Notes: generated by a model from the letters alone, not told the origin. 64,000 nt of DNA from Physella acuta (GCF_028476545.1 NW_026732579.1:300501-364500); one strand, 5' to 3'; shown: positions 21,611 through 39,859, counted from the first letter of the stretch. Numbers and translations are program-made.

Positions 21611-22053
21611 TTAGGTTTGCCTGTCGTCCCTACTGGGACATAGGCCGCTGTCAAGAGCTTTCCAGACATCTCTGTCCAGGGCTAGTCTCTCCAACTGTCC
21701 CCAGGTGTATCCAATCTTCTTGGTGTCTTCTTCCAGGTCACGTCTCCAGGTCTTTCTTGGTCTGCCTCTCCTCCTCCTGCCTTGTGGATTCCAGGTGAGG
21801 GCCTGTCTTGTTATGCTGGATACAGGCTTCCTGAGTGTGTGGCCAATCCATTTCCATTTTCTCTGGAGGATCTCTACTTCAACTGGCAGTTGATTTGTCC
21901 GTTGCCATAGATCATCATTTCTGATGGCTTTAGGCCAGCAAACTCGCAGGATCTTTCTGAGGCATGCGTTTATAAATGATTGTATTTTCTTCTTATTTAT
22001 AGCAGTTATTCTCCATGTCTCAGCTCCATAGAGTAAAACAGGTTTTACTTTGC
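21611..22053 (-). mobile_element. RTE-like LINE 3' fragment
   Basis: The minus strand reads as one open segment of about 147 codons with no ATG: LLYGAETWRIT, INACLRKILRVCWP, WKWIGHTLRKP, GRPRKTWRRDLEED, ending SRDDRQT and a stop at 21611. This is the well-known C-terminal region of RTE-type LINE endonuclease/reverse-transcriptase proteins. The 5' end is truncated at about 22053, typical of LINE insertions. The good frame suggests modest age. Confidence 0.9.
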
Positions 22054-22139
22054 TTTATATATTAGGCCTATAAAATCTAGATCTATATAATACATCGTGG
22101 GGAACAAGGGGTTCTAAAGTGAACATTTGATTAAAAAAA

Positions 22140-22395
22140 AAAGTTAAGTTCCCTTTTCAAACCTAATGGTCCATGGGGCAAGTGAAGTAGAGTTTACCTG
22201 TTACTGTGACTTTGCCATATGAATGGATAGTGTGGTCAACACTATGCCCAGCCACTTTTACTTTCCCTAAAAGTGTTAGGTACCTGTCAGAGCTGGGAGA
22301 ACTCAGGGCTGTTCTAATACATAAATCTGAATTCTAACTTGAGACTTTTGGGTTAGTAGTTTAGTGCGCTACTGCTAGGTCACATTGTCCCAATT
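22140..22395 (-). repeat. SINE copy (family 2), minus strand
   Basis: The reverse complement shares gacctagcagtagcgcac, actaacccaaaagtc, gctgggcatagtgttgacc and a final aggtttgaaaaggg with the copy at 8110-8355. It lies upstream of CHCHD5. Confidence 0.7.
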
Positions 22396-22888
22396 TGATA
22401 AATATATGTGCAATTTTAAAAATTAAAATGATAATTTACAGAAGCAAATTTATTATGAAACCAGATTATATAAATTTTCAAAAAATTTGAACAGCTTTTT
22501 CAGTTTAGTTGGTATGGTATTTTTTTTTTATAAGCAGGATTTTTCTAAATGGCTAATCATATAAAAGGAACAAGTTGGCTGATAGGAAAATGTCTTATTA
22601 CCTGCAGCTGGTTGATTGAGCACAGAGGGTCGTGTACAGTTTTATTTAACTGCTCCAATGGCGCTCTCTGAGCACTATGGCACTTACATTAGTGGGCCAC
22701 TACATTCGATAACTAAACCAACCCAGGGGTTGCAACAGATAGCCACACATGGTCCTACCATAGGCCTTAGGGTGTCTGGTCGGTAGGGTGGACAAACCAG
22801 CGCTTCAACATAAGATCCAAGAAATTACCAACAGTTTACTTATTGAAACACTTTTTATATTAGGTCTATGCTTTTTGTCATATTTTAG

Positions 22889-23029
22889 GGAGCACTCAAT
22901 GAGACTAGTAGAACAACATTGCGCAAAATATTTGGAAATGTTTGGAGAATGCATTCATCGCTTTCCCCATACATGGCAAATGGACTGTGAACTTGAAAGA
23001 AGAAAACTTGCCAGATGCGCAGAGATTAA
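22889..23029 (+). CDS. CHCHD5: CHCHD5 first visible coding exon
   Basis: Acceptor atattttag, donor gtaagttg. Encodes the first CHCH domain, ending at CAEI; the split codon with the next exon makes Asn (CAEINPEIL). Upstream coding sequence, if any, was not identified. Confidence 0.85.
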
Positions 23030-25542
23030 GTAAGTTGACATACATAATATAATAGTATAATTAGCCTAGTAGGTTGTCTATGATGCTATTCATATACAGG
23101 TTTCATGAGATATGATAGAAACATAAGCAAAAATGTATATTTTTATGGTTAAGTTTTCCATGTTTCCTATGATATGAAAAGAATTCTTGAAATGTTGATT
23201 TACTAACATTAATTTTACCAGATTTAGAGGATTTAACAAAATTACAGTTTCTTTCTTCGTCAAAAAGATGGCCAAGTTTTAATTTTTATATTTGTTTTTC
23301 CCCCCACCTTTTTAGTGATTTTTAATATATGAAGTCGATACGACTAAAAATATTTGCTTTAGAACACCATCCATAACTTGCAATATCTAAAAGACAATTA
23401 TCTGCCCTGGAAAAGCTAGTTATCTCTCCTTCTGCTATTGAATAGTCTATTGCGTCAATTAACTTTGTTGTCTCCCCTTAGTTGCAAAACAGTTAAAATT
23501 AATTTTTAATGACTAATTAAACATTTAATTATATAAAAAATTAGAGTTGTTAAAGTTGCATTGTCATCGAAGTGGACCGTAACTGAAAAGTTTGAACGGA
23601 ATCACTTATACAAACCCACAAACAGACATTGCCAACTAAATAAGAAATTTCCCTCTTTTTTGTGTTAAATTAAACATTTGATTAAATAGATGTCAGTGAC
23701 ACAGATACCAGATTAAAGTCTGTAGATCAGTCATAGCCTAGATTAGAATATGACTGGACTAATGCTAAATTATAAACAATTTATAAGGGCATTTTAGGGT
23801 GAGTTTTTCGTATTGACAGCTGATGGCATGGTTCCAGAGTAATTGCTGTTTTATTTGCTTGGTAGAATGTGTGTACAATGCAATCAGTACTGAATGACTT
23901 AAAAGACAAGACTCAGTAGATAGTAAGGGCATAAAATACAAAAAAAGTATTTAGTGTTGTGTTTAACTATTCATCTCCTGTCTTATTGGAGTGCAGGGAA
24001 TTGAGTCTGTAGCAGCCATCCTCACTGAAGATAGTTTAAAGATAAAGATTCCTAGAGATCCCCATTACAATGTCCATGATCCCACTCAGCTCAGTTGGAT
24101 GCACATCCTACGTAAGGGAAATGAAAGCGCCCTAGATAGAATAGAACTCATAACACTAGATCTTATACACAGAGAACACAGACACAGAATAAATCTACTT
24201 CATCTGTCCTTGATCCTTCATGTCTGAAACTTAATAACTGTAAAAGTACCACTAGAAATTCTAGTAAAAAGAAAATTATATCTTACTACTGGAAGTTGGT
24301 TATTTTGTGACTCAATTGTAAAAATTGTACTTATTTTGCAGTTCTTGACATATATTTTTAGTCTATGATTAAAATGATTTCTATGATTTAAAAATATTTT
24401 ATTTAACATGGATTGATCAAATAGTATTTTTTTAATACCCTCACTTAGAATAGAACGGCCTTTTGGGGGTTTTACCTGAAAGGAGTACTGTATTTCTGTT
24501 GTAATGATGGGTCTACGACCTCACAAAGTTTCAGGGTTTTTTAAAATTATAAGGTTCATGCAAAGAGAATCTCTCTGTTCAGCCTAGATGATTATTTCCA
24601 GACTCCCCTGGGCTATGACCTTACAGTTTCATAGGGTATTAGATAAGGCCAATCAGCATTTCTCCCCCCCCCCCCCCCCCCCCCATGTAAAACCCTGCCA
24701 AATTATAATATACCTTTCTGAACATTTGTTTGGCCTGTTTATTCTGGTTCTCCACATAATCTGAAACTTATTTGTAGCATGAACACAAGTTGTTTAGTTG
24801 TAATAAAGTAATGGTAGTATATTATAATATTTACATTTTTTTTTCTCTAGTCCAGAGATACTTCATATAAAATCAGTGTGTGCCAATCAATTCCATCTGT
24901 ATGAGAAATGTATGGGAGAATCCCAGTCTGATCCAGACAAATGTACAGAGTCCTTCAGAATTTTCTCTACCTGTGCTGAGGAAGCTTTAAAAACATTCAA
25001 AGATCCAGGTAAGCCATGTAGATAAATCTCAGCTGCTATTTTCTACAAGGTTTCTATTTATGACTACCTGGGGGAAAAAACGCTGGTGTACAACTGTTAT
25101 TTTTTTTTAAACTACCAGATTAAGAGTAATACTACTTTAACATAGTTAAAAAAGTAAAATGTAAAGATTCCTCTTGAGACCTAGTGATCCACTGGGCAGA
25201 TGAAGTTTCTTGACCTCAGCATATTAAGGGAAGGTGTGGTCAGCAATTTGCACAGCCACATTTACCTAACCTTTTTAAAAAAAAATATGACTAACTGTCA
25301 CTATATTTTTGTATTTCATTTTTGGTATTGTACATGCAGTTGTACAAAATGTACAATAGACCTGAGATACAGCATTAAATTATTGAATCTGGTTAGGGTG
25401 TATATTTTATGTAAAAAAAAAAATTGTAGGTAGCAACACAATTTAATTGATTATTTTTTTTTTTTTTGAAAATTTAGCATCAAGTTTAGTATCATCAGCA
25501 GATGGTATAAAATCTGAAGTAGAGGATGAAGCTAAGCAATGA
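22899..25542 (+). CDS. CHCHD5: CHCHD5, twin CX9C protein (three visible exons, 117 aa from the first Met)
   Basis: A small CHCH-domain protein of the mitochondrial intermembrane space, the class imported and oxidised by the MIA40 relay. Exons: 22889-23029, 24851-25008, 25478-25542, with phases 2 and 1 matching. Four CX9C motifs are present: C-AKYLEMFGE-C, C-ELERRKLAR-C, C-ANQFHLYEK-C and C-TESFRIFST-C, giving two CHCH domains as in human CHCHD5 (110 aa). The Met at 22899-22901 fits as a start. An acceptor (atattttag) at 22888 leaves frame open upstream, so a short earlier exon could supply the true start. The C-terminal tail (SSLVSSADGIKSEVEDEAKQ) is acidic and probably disordered. Confidence 0.92.
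23991..24227 (+). other. Unrecognised open frame in CHCHD5 intron
   Basis: About 78 codons; ILTEDSLKIKIPRDPHYNVH looks protein-like, but no family was recognised. It lies inside the intron 23030-24850 and cannot join the CHCHD5 frame sensibly. It may be a mobile-element fragment. Confidence 0.2.
24851..25008 (+). CDS. CHCHD5: CHCHD5 second coding exon
   Basis: Acceptor ttttctctag, donor gtaagcc. Encodes PEILHIKSVCANQFHLYEKC through FSTCAEEALKTFKDP, the second CHCH domain. Confidence 0.92.
25165..25275 (-). repeat. SINE fragment (family 2)
   Basis: Shares cctagtgatccactgggca, ggtgtggtcagca and cagccac with the 3' part of the copies at 8110 and 22140 (inverted). It lies in CHCHD5 intron 25009-25477. 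Confidence 0.5.
25478..25542 (+). CDS. CHCHD5: CHCHD5 last coding exon
   Basis: A long T tract and aatttag precede it. It encodes the acidic tail ending DEAKQ and a TGA at 25540-25542. Confidence 0.85.
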
Positions 25543-25645
25543 TGACCTCCACTTAATAGTAATTGATTATGTAAAGCATTTTTAACTATGTATTGTTCAC
25601 ATTGAGCAAACTTTAAAGGTAACATTTAATAGTTATATTAAGTGA

Positions 25646-25651
25646 AATAAA
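25646..25651 (+). terminator. Poly(A) signal of CHCHD5
   Basis: AATAAA about 104 bases after the stop codon. Confidence 0.6.
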
Positions 25652-25699
25652 TTTTTTAACATAACACACCTATTGTTATTTTCAAGTGCTGTAAGATAT

Positions 25700-28600
25700 A
25701 GCAACAGTACTGTTTTACTTTAACCCTAGAAGTGTTGTTTTATGGAAAAATGTGTTTCTACTGCACTTTAACAGTTCTAAGCTATTGGGTACACATTTTG
25801 CACTTTTCAAGCACTTGCAAAAAGATTTTTTTAAAAATAATCTAAAATAATTTAAACTTATACCAACTGCCTTGACAAAGATGCTCTTCTTAGATAATTT
25901 CTACAGCTAACAGTACAGTAGACATTATGAAACATCTTTCACTTAGCTTTACGAACACAAATGAGATCAGTACAAAGCTTACTTAATTTCTTTTATTACA
26001 ATAATCATTAATGTCTTTGGTAAAATGACAATATACTATTTCTGACAATCTTTACCTGTGGGTGCAGAATTGAAAAATGTTTGGCAATATGACACAGCAA
26101 CTAAATTTCTCTGACTTAACTCATTATTTTACATCAAATTTAGTAGTTTTGTCATTTCTAAACATTTAAATTTAAAACTAGTAATTATATCATTGAAAGT
26201 TATGTTAAATTGTAACATAATTGAATGAAAGTTCATATGCACAAGAAACATGTTTAAAGCTTTTACCATACTTGTACAAATTGATCTAAGATAGAAGTGT
26301 ATATAAAATGTTGTATGCAGTTTGTTCTAAGGGCGTCAGAAGCACATTTCAAAATTACTAGGGCTAGGAAAACCTTTAAATGTTTAAAAATACAAAAGAC
26401 ATTTAAACTTAAAAGCCACAACCGAATTCAAAAATGTAAATGATAGAAAATGGTATATAGACTTATATATATATTTAATAAACCACCTTTTAAAATAATA
26501 GGGGACTCTAGGATTCTTACTAGTAACCCTGAGCTAGCATTCATCCTTTAAAAAATTGTTGTAAAAAATAAAAATTTGTTTTAAATACAAGTTCTGACTT
26601 TAATATTTAGGATAGATACAGATGACAAAATCAGGAGATCTCAAAAACACACAGTACAAGATGAGTATTTTCTTGATTGTTTTTCAGTGCTATTTGTATC
26701 TTATATACATTAGAATACACCCACAGTAAACTCAATCAAAGAATATCATACAGAACAGATAAATGACAATATGATAATATGGACTAATGTAACAAAAAAA
26801 AAAGTACTCAGATCTACATTAATTTTCTTATAATGGATTTTCAAAAATATTTTGAATTTAACCCATTTATAGACAAAATTTAACTTAGCCCAGATCAAGC
26901 AACCATGAAAAACAAATGTATTTGAAGTTTACTTAGTAAAAAAAAATATCAATTACTTTACGTAAGCTATAAACATTTTAGAAAAAATTGAATTAAGGTA
27001 TTGTAATTTGGACTTCAATTGATTATCTCAAACTGCATATTTAATGGACAATTTTCACTGTTTAAAGACTAAATAGATTTCTAAGGAATTGTGGTTACTG
27101 ATTATTAAAAACAAATATAAATTTAAAAAAATAACAGTGCAGTATTAATGAAGTTCCGTCATGTATATGCTGCATCTCACTGAAAAATAAAATATACATT
27201 ACTTTATAGTTTGAAAGCATTATCTATCAACCTATATGGGTGCAATAATAAAACATTATTTTGAATATGCAAATTAAATATACTAATTAATAACAGTGAG
27301 AACTTTCAGATTCACATATAAGTGCAGTGTTAGTTGAACTATTAATCTACATGTTAATTTGAATGTGTCAACACTTGCAGAAAAATTCATTTATTATTTC
27401 TTAGTCAACCTTTTTCTTTGAGTCTGATCTATTAACAAAACAACTTTTAATTTAATATCACAATGGAATAATAAAGTGGTATTGTTTATTAAGCAAATAA
27501 TAAGCTCGTTTTTTATATTTGAATTTAATAACAGTTTTTGAACAACCTACTAGTTTGACACATTAAACTATATGTATGTCTGTGTGGCAGGGGTATTAAT
27601 GCGTGTGATGGGTGAGGGGGATGCAGTCTTGGTGTTGACCATTTTGGGATGGTAGCATTGTGCAACAGATATTTTGCTGAAAAACTGCATTTTGGGGTGG
27701 TAGTTATGTGTGAGAGATGGCTAGAGTAGTGTAAAAGCAGCAAATTGCCATAACTTAATTTAATGTTGTTCATGTAACATAGCTAACACAGTATAATAAT
27801 TGTAATAATCTATGATGATTAATTGTAATAGGGCATTGTTTTGAAAGTAAAATTAAAATGGATAAAGGCTCAAATAGCCTTATTGTAAATGCAAAGAAAG
27901 AATTAAGTTGCCCTTATGCAACTAAATATCCAAAAATGGTATGCAATGTTATGTGTCTGTTACCCAAGTACATAATACTATGCCTAGGCAAGTAATGTAA
28001 GTACTAGATGTTTTGACACCCAAATTTCTTAATCATGCTTATGTTATAACGCATTTATCATTAGCATTGATTAAGTGATTTTTATTATTTTACTTTTAAA
28101 GTGTTTTAACTTCAACTACTTCAAGGTAGGAGCTTAGGAGTGGTGTTTTAAGTGATACTGTTGCAGTATGTGAATCTGGGTCATCTAATATTAATGAGAG
28201 ACATTGAATGTTTCTGTCGAACAAAAATCACCATTTTGAAACCTATTTATTGCCAACAACTTAAAAGCATTCTCACATAAAGGCATTTGTTATCAAAACA
28301 GATAGTAAAAGGTAAAGTAACAGTTGTCAACACCATGCAGGAAAAAAGCAATGAACTACACAAGCTCATGCCGTATAATGATGCAGACATTTTTTTAAAA
28401 ATATTCAGCTCGCAGGAAATTGTGGGTTGCTATTATGGCTTTCATATTTCAGACATAAATTCTATGCAGAGTCATTCTAACTAAAAGTAATGTTTGGGAG
28501 AAAAATACATTCCTAGCACACAAAAAAACAACACTAGTATTTTTTATGAAGATTAAACAAATAAATCAAAGTAGAGAAAAACAAAATAGTGCAAAAACAA

Positions 28601-29560
28601 AACAATGAACTGGGATTATAAACACCACAAAGCAAACACTTGAATTGTTGGTTTAAAAAGGGAAAAAAATTCTCACTTCTATTTAGAAATCACTCTGAGT
28701 CTTCAAGTCCCCACTGAAAATCATAAAGGGGAAAAAGATTGTGAGCATACAGGTTAAAGCTGCAGAAAGTAAGTGACTGAATGAAGTGCAAAACATAACA
28801 TGAAAACCAGTTGAGTACATTAATGTCAGGTAGTCTGTTAATGATCAAAATAACTAGCTTACATGTATATTTTCTGCCTCAATTATCACTCTAATAGTAA
28901 GAAATTTGACTTAAAATATAACTTCAGAGGAACCCCCACCCCTATATGGACAGCTTGGAGTTATAAGCTGTAAGGCCTCCCTGGTTCAAGGCATATATGT
29001 GGAATCAAAACGATTGTTTTGGATGCTAAATAACTATATGCAATGGTGAAAAACCAAAATATACACACTGATGGAAATTTTAATACATAAGTGTATGGGA
29101 AACAAAGGTGATACCTCATAAAAAACTCCTAATAACATAAGATATTATCGTAACACTACTTAATATTAGATTTATTGCCGTTGGTTCATGCACCTGTAGT
29201 AGGCCTAATATACATTTTTAAAGTTGTGAAACTTGTACCAGAACTGCCAAGACAGACTCATGGTTAACAATACAATGTTTGGGAAAAAGAATTACTCTTT
29301 ATAACATGCTATATCAATAAATGAAAGGTATATTTTCTAGAAGCTACATGCATGTTTCTTTAGTAATAGGTATTAATTTGTGCTGAGAAAATGTTTGAAG
29401 TCATAAGTGCTTCTACTACTTTTCCTGAAATAAGCAGAATTATCATTTAGCACTGCCAACAGAAAGATAAGCCCAGCAAAACTAAATTCCAATACATCAA
29501 ATTTAGCCAACACTTGCACACACATGAAAATCTAACCACAAAAAGATAAAAGGCTGGGTC
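25700..29560. other. AT-rich stretch, probably partly PBX 3' UTR
   Basis: No coding exon was securely recognised. It separates the convergent CHCHD5 and PBX genes, so long 3' UTRs are expected. Two acceptor-like spots on the minus strand, at about 28705 (ttttcag before tggggacttgaagac) and 27185 (ttttcag before tgagatgcag), could begin alternative PBX 3' exons, but I cannot support either. Confidence 0.35.
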
Positions 29561-29565
29561 GTTGT

Positions 29566-33864
<4,299 letters not shown>

Positions 33865-33899
33865 CTTGGCAAAGTTAAAAACGCCCTCGACAGTGGATT

Positions 33900-34330
33900 C
33901 GTTATAGAAATCTTGTGCTATGCAGTTCTCGCATAGACAAAGTTAGACATACGAATATAAATATAATGTTTGCTTTGAATTACATACATTCAAAAAAAGT
34001 AATGATGCCTTAAATCACCATGTGCATAAGCACCTGGCGCTCTGCGATAATTTGCACAGAAATAACAAACTATAGACTTTCACATGCCACAGAAGATATG
34101 GCGGCCTGAATACATAATATAATGATCCACTGTGGCAGCTAACCAATCAGAAGAGCACGAACTAACTATTTTTCATGCGCAAACGTCATGCGCAGACGTG
34201 CTTTCACACAGTTACCACTTACGATGAGCACAAGGAGGAAGGGTTTACTGATTTGATTGGTGATTGACAAGACCTGTCAAACTTGACAGGTTGTCAGTAG
34301 AAGTTATGCTTAAGAAGTTTGTTTACGTTC
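33900..34330 (-). promoter_or_regulatory. Candidate PBX promoter region
   Basis: Upstream of the PBX ATG there is a CCAAT box (aaccaatcag, 34141-34150) and two NRF1-like tgcgca motifs at 34176-34181 and 34189-34194, with locally raised CpG content. Position relative to the minus-strand gene fits a promoter. Confidence 0.45.
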
Positions 34331-34574
34331 GGCATAAATTCGACAAATCAGCATTGAGGACCAAAGTTTTTGTTTAATACATCGCTGAAGCGTGTGGATC
34401 TTGTTTAAATATAGATTCTAATGAAAAATAAATAAACCACATTATCTAGATCATTTAAAAAACCTAGATTATCCAGACTAGATTTATCCAAAATGTAGTT
34501 AGATCCCTATATGCAATAATATTTTTTTAGCGCAATTTCCATACTGACGATTGCGATTATTAATTCGTTATTTC

Positions 34575-35120
34575 TGGATGGATGGATGGATGGATGTGTG
34601 TCCGCAGCTTTAAGTCGTATCTCCTCCTCAACGAAGCAATATCGAGGACTAGTTCCAAAAGCAATTATGTTAAGCAAGTTACGAGGATGAACATAGGCCA
34701 TACAAATTCCGGGTTTCTTTCATGGATTTCCCGAAAAAGCCAAAAAGCCTCGAAAAAAATGCAGTTTTTGGCCCATATCTCGGCAACCAGACCACTTAGC
34801 GACTTGAAACATTTACCAATCGATTCCTGCCATAATTTAGAACAATATTGCCGAAGAAAGTTTTCAAAAATATTCCTTTGTTCGGTCACAAAATAAGGAA
34901 ATTGCGCTTAAATTGTCACTAGACTTTTTATTAACTTGTTTTCAATCTCGTTAATAAATATTTTTTTCTATTTTGTTTTGAATTATTAAAACTACCTGTG
35001 TTGCATTATTTATTTGCTGAATATATGATTTATCTCGATTTAAAATTGTTATGGATAACATAAGGAAATTGCGCTTAAATTGTCACTAGACTTTTTATTA
35101 ACTTGTTTTTAGATTTTGGT
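34575..35120. repeat. (GGAT)n run and a 50-bp direct repeat
   Basis: A short ggat tetranucleotide run lies at about 34576-34596. The block aaggaaattgcgcttaaatt...ttaacttgttttt occurs at about 34894-34943 and again at 35063-35111, about 169 bp apart. I cannot assign the sequence to a family. Confidence 0.6.
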
Positions 35121-35182
35121 GACATAAATATTTTTTAAGCGTCAAGAGGCTAAGATTAAGATGCCTAAAGAGACTATAGAGC

Positions 35183-35822
<640 letters not shown>

Positions 35823-35824
35823 GG

Positions 35825-35937
35825 CAGAGGCGTAGCGAAGGTGGGGCGGGGGGGGCATATGTCCCCCGCCGACCTTAGAGGGCGCCAAAATGGGTTGGAA
35901 AAATAAATTGAAAGCTTGAAGGGTCGCTACGCCTCTG
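35825..35937. mobile_element. Short family B MITE with target duplication
   Basis: Starts CAGAGGCGTAGCGAAGG and ends GGGTCGCTACGCCTCTG. Flanks gcgttagg / gagttagg agree at 7 of 8 positions. At 113 bp it is a deletion derivative. Confidence 0.85.
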
Positions 35938-36167
35938 GAGTTAGGCTACAGATGAGTTAAACGAAGAGATCAACTTCTACTTACGATGGATATTTTTTAA
36001 TATATAAATATTCTGAAGGCAACATTTTGTATTTTATATGTCCTGATTATGTATTTATACTATATTATTATGTAGGCCTACTACTGCTAAAAAGTTATAA
36101 AAAAGTTACAGGCTTATATTACAGTTAATTTGCTCTTTTTGTAAGTAAACAAACACAGTAGCATCAT

Positions 36168-36324
36168 AAGGTGGGGGCAGGGATGTCCGAACCCCCGCCC
36201 CGCATATCGGGCACCCGAGCGAAAAGGGGGGGGGGATACACATGCCAAAATTATGGACAACCCCTATCAGAGGGGGGGGGGGGGTGCGGAACGGACCGGA
36301 CCGGGTTACACCCAATTGTTGTGT

Positions 36325-36355
<31 letters not shown>

Positions 36356-36365
36356 GGTTGACACT
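36168..36365. mobile_element. Family B MITE fragment with (GT)n and poly-G
   Basis: cgaacccccgccccgc, poly-G tracts, gtgcggaacggaccggaccg and gggttacaccc match family B interior blocks. A gtgtgtgt run and a poly-G tract follow at about 36320-36357. Confidence 0.5.
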
Positions 36366-36565
36366 AAGACAAAAACATGCAAATGGATAGAAGAACAATG
36401 CTATATGCTGGTTCAATTAATAATTAATCGGTGTTAATCAGAGTTTAAAGATCTTTAAAGTTTTATGCTAACTATCGAGAAAACCATGCAATGTTGCTTT
36501 GTTCCTTTTGAATTGAAATAATGTGTTCACATATTCACGCAAATTGACAAAATGGGGGGGGGGGG

Positions 36566-36653
<88 letters not shown>
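36566..36653. repeat. (AT)n microsatellite
   Basis: About 43 AT units directly after aaaatggggggggggggtga, a family B-like interior block. Confidence 0.95.
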
Positions 36654-36654
<1 letters not shown>

Positions 36655-37135
36655 TTATATATGCCATTTCGGCTTGGTCTGTTTGTGTATCTCATTGCCA
36701 TTCCTGCTACTGTTATCATATTTTTTCCTTTTTAATTGTAGTCGGCGTATTTCTCAAATATTTAGACATTTTTCCCCGTCAGTATTATGTATGATATGCT
36801 GTCAACGTGAACAACATCTGCCCACAAGAACACAATTTGTTCATTTATGAATTTATAACTTCAAATATCACATTATTCACTTTATTTCTCATGTTCTCAA
36901 AATGCCTTTTTCGGGCTGATTTTTATTTTTTCCTTACATTTTTGGTCAATTTTTCAAATCTTATTTCCAATGGAGCTTATATATCGGATGGGTACACTAG
37001 CTTGTTGATTCGCTTAGGTCTAAATAAAACTCATTTGTTTGTATGGATGAATTTCCGTAAACCTAACTATCTACATACTATAATTGTATATATGTATAAA
37101 ACTATATAAATATATACATGAATTGGATGGTATTT

Positions 37136-37136
<1 letters not shown>

Positions 37137-37207
<71 letters not shown>
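37137..37207. repeat. (AT)n microsatellite
   Basis: About 35 AT units in AT-rich sequence. Confidence 0.95.
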
Positions 37208-37210
<3 letters not shown>

Positions 37211-37749
37211 CAAATATTATTATTAGCCGAGCTAATGTCGCCAAAGGCTAGTTACAGTATATTTGGCTCTTCAGGGATAGCTGTTGTTGTTGAACTAAAT
37301 ATATCCTCGACTTACTTAAATGTCAAATTCGACTACTTAGCTTTTCTCAAACGAGTCGCTTCAGTATTATAAATATGAATGTTTCACCCCAAGAACAATT
37401 AAATGAGCATTCAACTACTGGTTGGTAACCATAGAAACAACATTAACTTGCTCCTAACGATTTTCAACACAAATACATACATTCAGCTTACGACGAAATT
37501 GAATCAAACAAGAAAAACATTACACAAAAGAAGGATTGATTTCATTTTAATCGAACACAAATTATATTCTTATAAAGAGAATAAAAAATTACTGATAATA
37601 ATTTCAACAAAACTAAAAACAGTACTCTAAAAACTAACTTTGTATTGGCATTGAGATTGATAGAGTACTTGATTGATCAACTATAAAGTGGGCAGAGGCG
37701 TAGCCTGGCTGTCGGTGTAGAGGGAACCGCGACCACAGCCTTTTTTACA

Positions 37750-37858
<109 letters not shown>

Positions 37859-37993
37859 CTTTAGTTTGTAGCATCCCTGACGATAGTATTGTACAATAGT
37901 CTTTGCAATAACCGTGGTTAATACTTAAGAGTTGAATGTTTAGATTTCATCAGCTATGTTGAAAGATGTTGATCTTTTACAGCTCAGACAGAC

Positions 37994-38146
37994 ATCCGTC
38001 AAATAGATCTTGTACTGGTGACATCCGGCAAATAGATGTTTTAGTTTTACAGATCTGTAAGCATCCGGCAAATAGATGTTTACAAATCTGTAAGCATCCG
38101 GCAAATAGATGTTTATAGATCTGGAGGCATCCGGCAAATAGATGTG
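37994..38146. repeat. Minisatellite of about 35 bp, four copies
   Basis: catccggcaaatagatgttt recurs four times with spacers around agatctgtaag; it abuts the 37-bp array that follows. Confidence 0.9.
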
Positions 38147-38857
38147 ACATCAAGTCTTATGGGCCCCATCATAAGGAGAGGTGACATCAAGTCTTATGGG
38201 CCCCATCATAAGGTGACATCAAGTCTTATGGGCCCCATCATAAGGAGAGGTGACATCAAGTCTTATGGGCCCCATCATAAGGAGAGGTGACATCAAGTCT
38301 TATGGGCCCCATCATAAGGAGAGGTGACATCAAGTCTTATGGGCCCCATCATAAGGAGAGGTGACATCAAGTCTTATGGGCCCCATCATAAGGTGACATC
38401 AAGTCTTATGGGCCCCATCATAAGGAGAGGTGACATCAAGTCTTATGGGCCCCATCATAAGGAGAGGTGACATCAAGTCTTATGGGCCCCATCATAAGGA
38501 GAGGTGACATCAAGTCTTATGGGCCCCATCATAAGGAGAGGTGACATCAAGTCTTATGGGCCCCATCATAAGGTGACATCAAGTCTTATGGGCCCCATCA
38601 TAAGGAGAGGTGACATCAAGTCTTATGGGCCCCATCATAAGGAGAGGTGACATCAAGTCTTATGGGCCCCATCATAAGGAGAGGTGACATCAAGTCTTAT
38701 GGGCCCCATCATAAGGAGAGGTGACATCAAGTCTTATGGGCCCCATCATAAGGTGACATCAAGTCTTATGGGCCCCATCATAAGGAGAGGTGACATCGTC
38801 TTATGGGCCCCATCATAAGGAGAGTTGACATCAAGTCTTATGGGTCCCATCATAAAG
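38144..38857. repeat. 37-bp minisatellite with 180-bp higher-order period
   Basis: The unit gtgacatcaagtcttatggg + ccccatcataaggagag repeats about 20 times. A short 30-bp variant lacking ggagag recurs at about 38215, 38395, 38575 and 38755, exactly 180 bp apart, showing that blocks of five units were duplicated together. Confidence 0.95.
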
Positions 38858-39784
38858 CCAGTACCAACAAACCGAGCAGTTTTTATTCACCCCAAGTACA
38901 TTTTGGCTACCATTAGGCTATTCTTGACCGCCAAGCTTTCCGCCTTGTTGCATTGATTAGATGACTTGATAAAGCACCAGACCACTGTTATGGAAGGCCA
39001 GATAATTGATTAGACAAATGTTCCAGGGATGTAGGTCAGCAAGTTGACGGAGATCACTACAGGTTTTAAGTAAGAAACTCCAAGGATATGACACATTAGG
39101 CCGGCCAATATAAGACAACAAAGGCTGCACTGTGGGAGACGCCCTGGACAGTGAAGACTCCAGAAGTGATGAGTACAAATAAATACGTTAATAGCAGATA
39201 TAAGTGGCGTCATTTTATAAGAAGAGTTTTGTCTGAAGGACTAAACAAAAAGCATGCGATAAGTTTCTAAAACCTATTAGATTTTCACTACCATTGACCA
39301 GCCGTTGGATGTATCTGTTTATGAAACGCGGTTTATTTTTCTTTAGGTTGTTTTAATTTTTAAATAGCATAACACTTCGAACAAGGAGCTATCTCGAGGG
39401 GAAGGTGACAGCTCTCCCCTCTCACCCGCACACCCAGCTACGCCTCTGCAAAGGGCGAAATCTGGCCAACAGACGTGTGTCTGTGCGGCCTGGAAGAATG
39501 TACGAGAGAATATCACAGAAATAAAGACAAAACAAACCGAGGAAAATTTCCGGTAGCTACGTGTTGGTCGAGAGACTAAGAATCCTCCACGATAAGTGGG
39601 ATGTTTTCATCTAAATCTGTCGCAGTATAAAACACGTGTTTACTATGCTTTGTTTGGTCCCTGATTTTTTAACTTCTTGAAATCAACAGGTTTTGAAAGT
39701 AAATATGAATTGAGGGTTTTCTTTAAAGTAGTTTACTTACAGTTAAACGACAACGTAATCCTTTGGTAATCGGAGAGAAAATAA

Positions 39785-39786
<2 letters not shown>

Positions 39787-39859
<73 letters not shown>
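39787..39859. repeat. (AT)n microsatellite
   Basis: About 36 AT units. Confidence 0.95.

Noticed and set aside
38144-38857. CRISPR-like regular direct repeats (also other arrays)
   Set aside because: Units are contiguous with no unique spacers, and the locus is eukaryotic.
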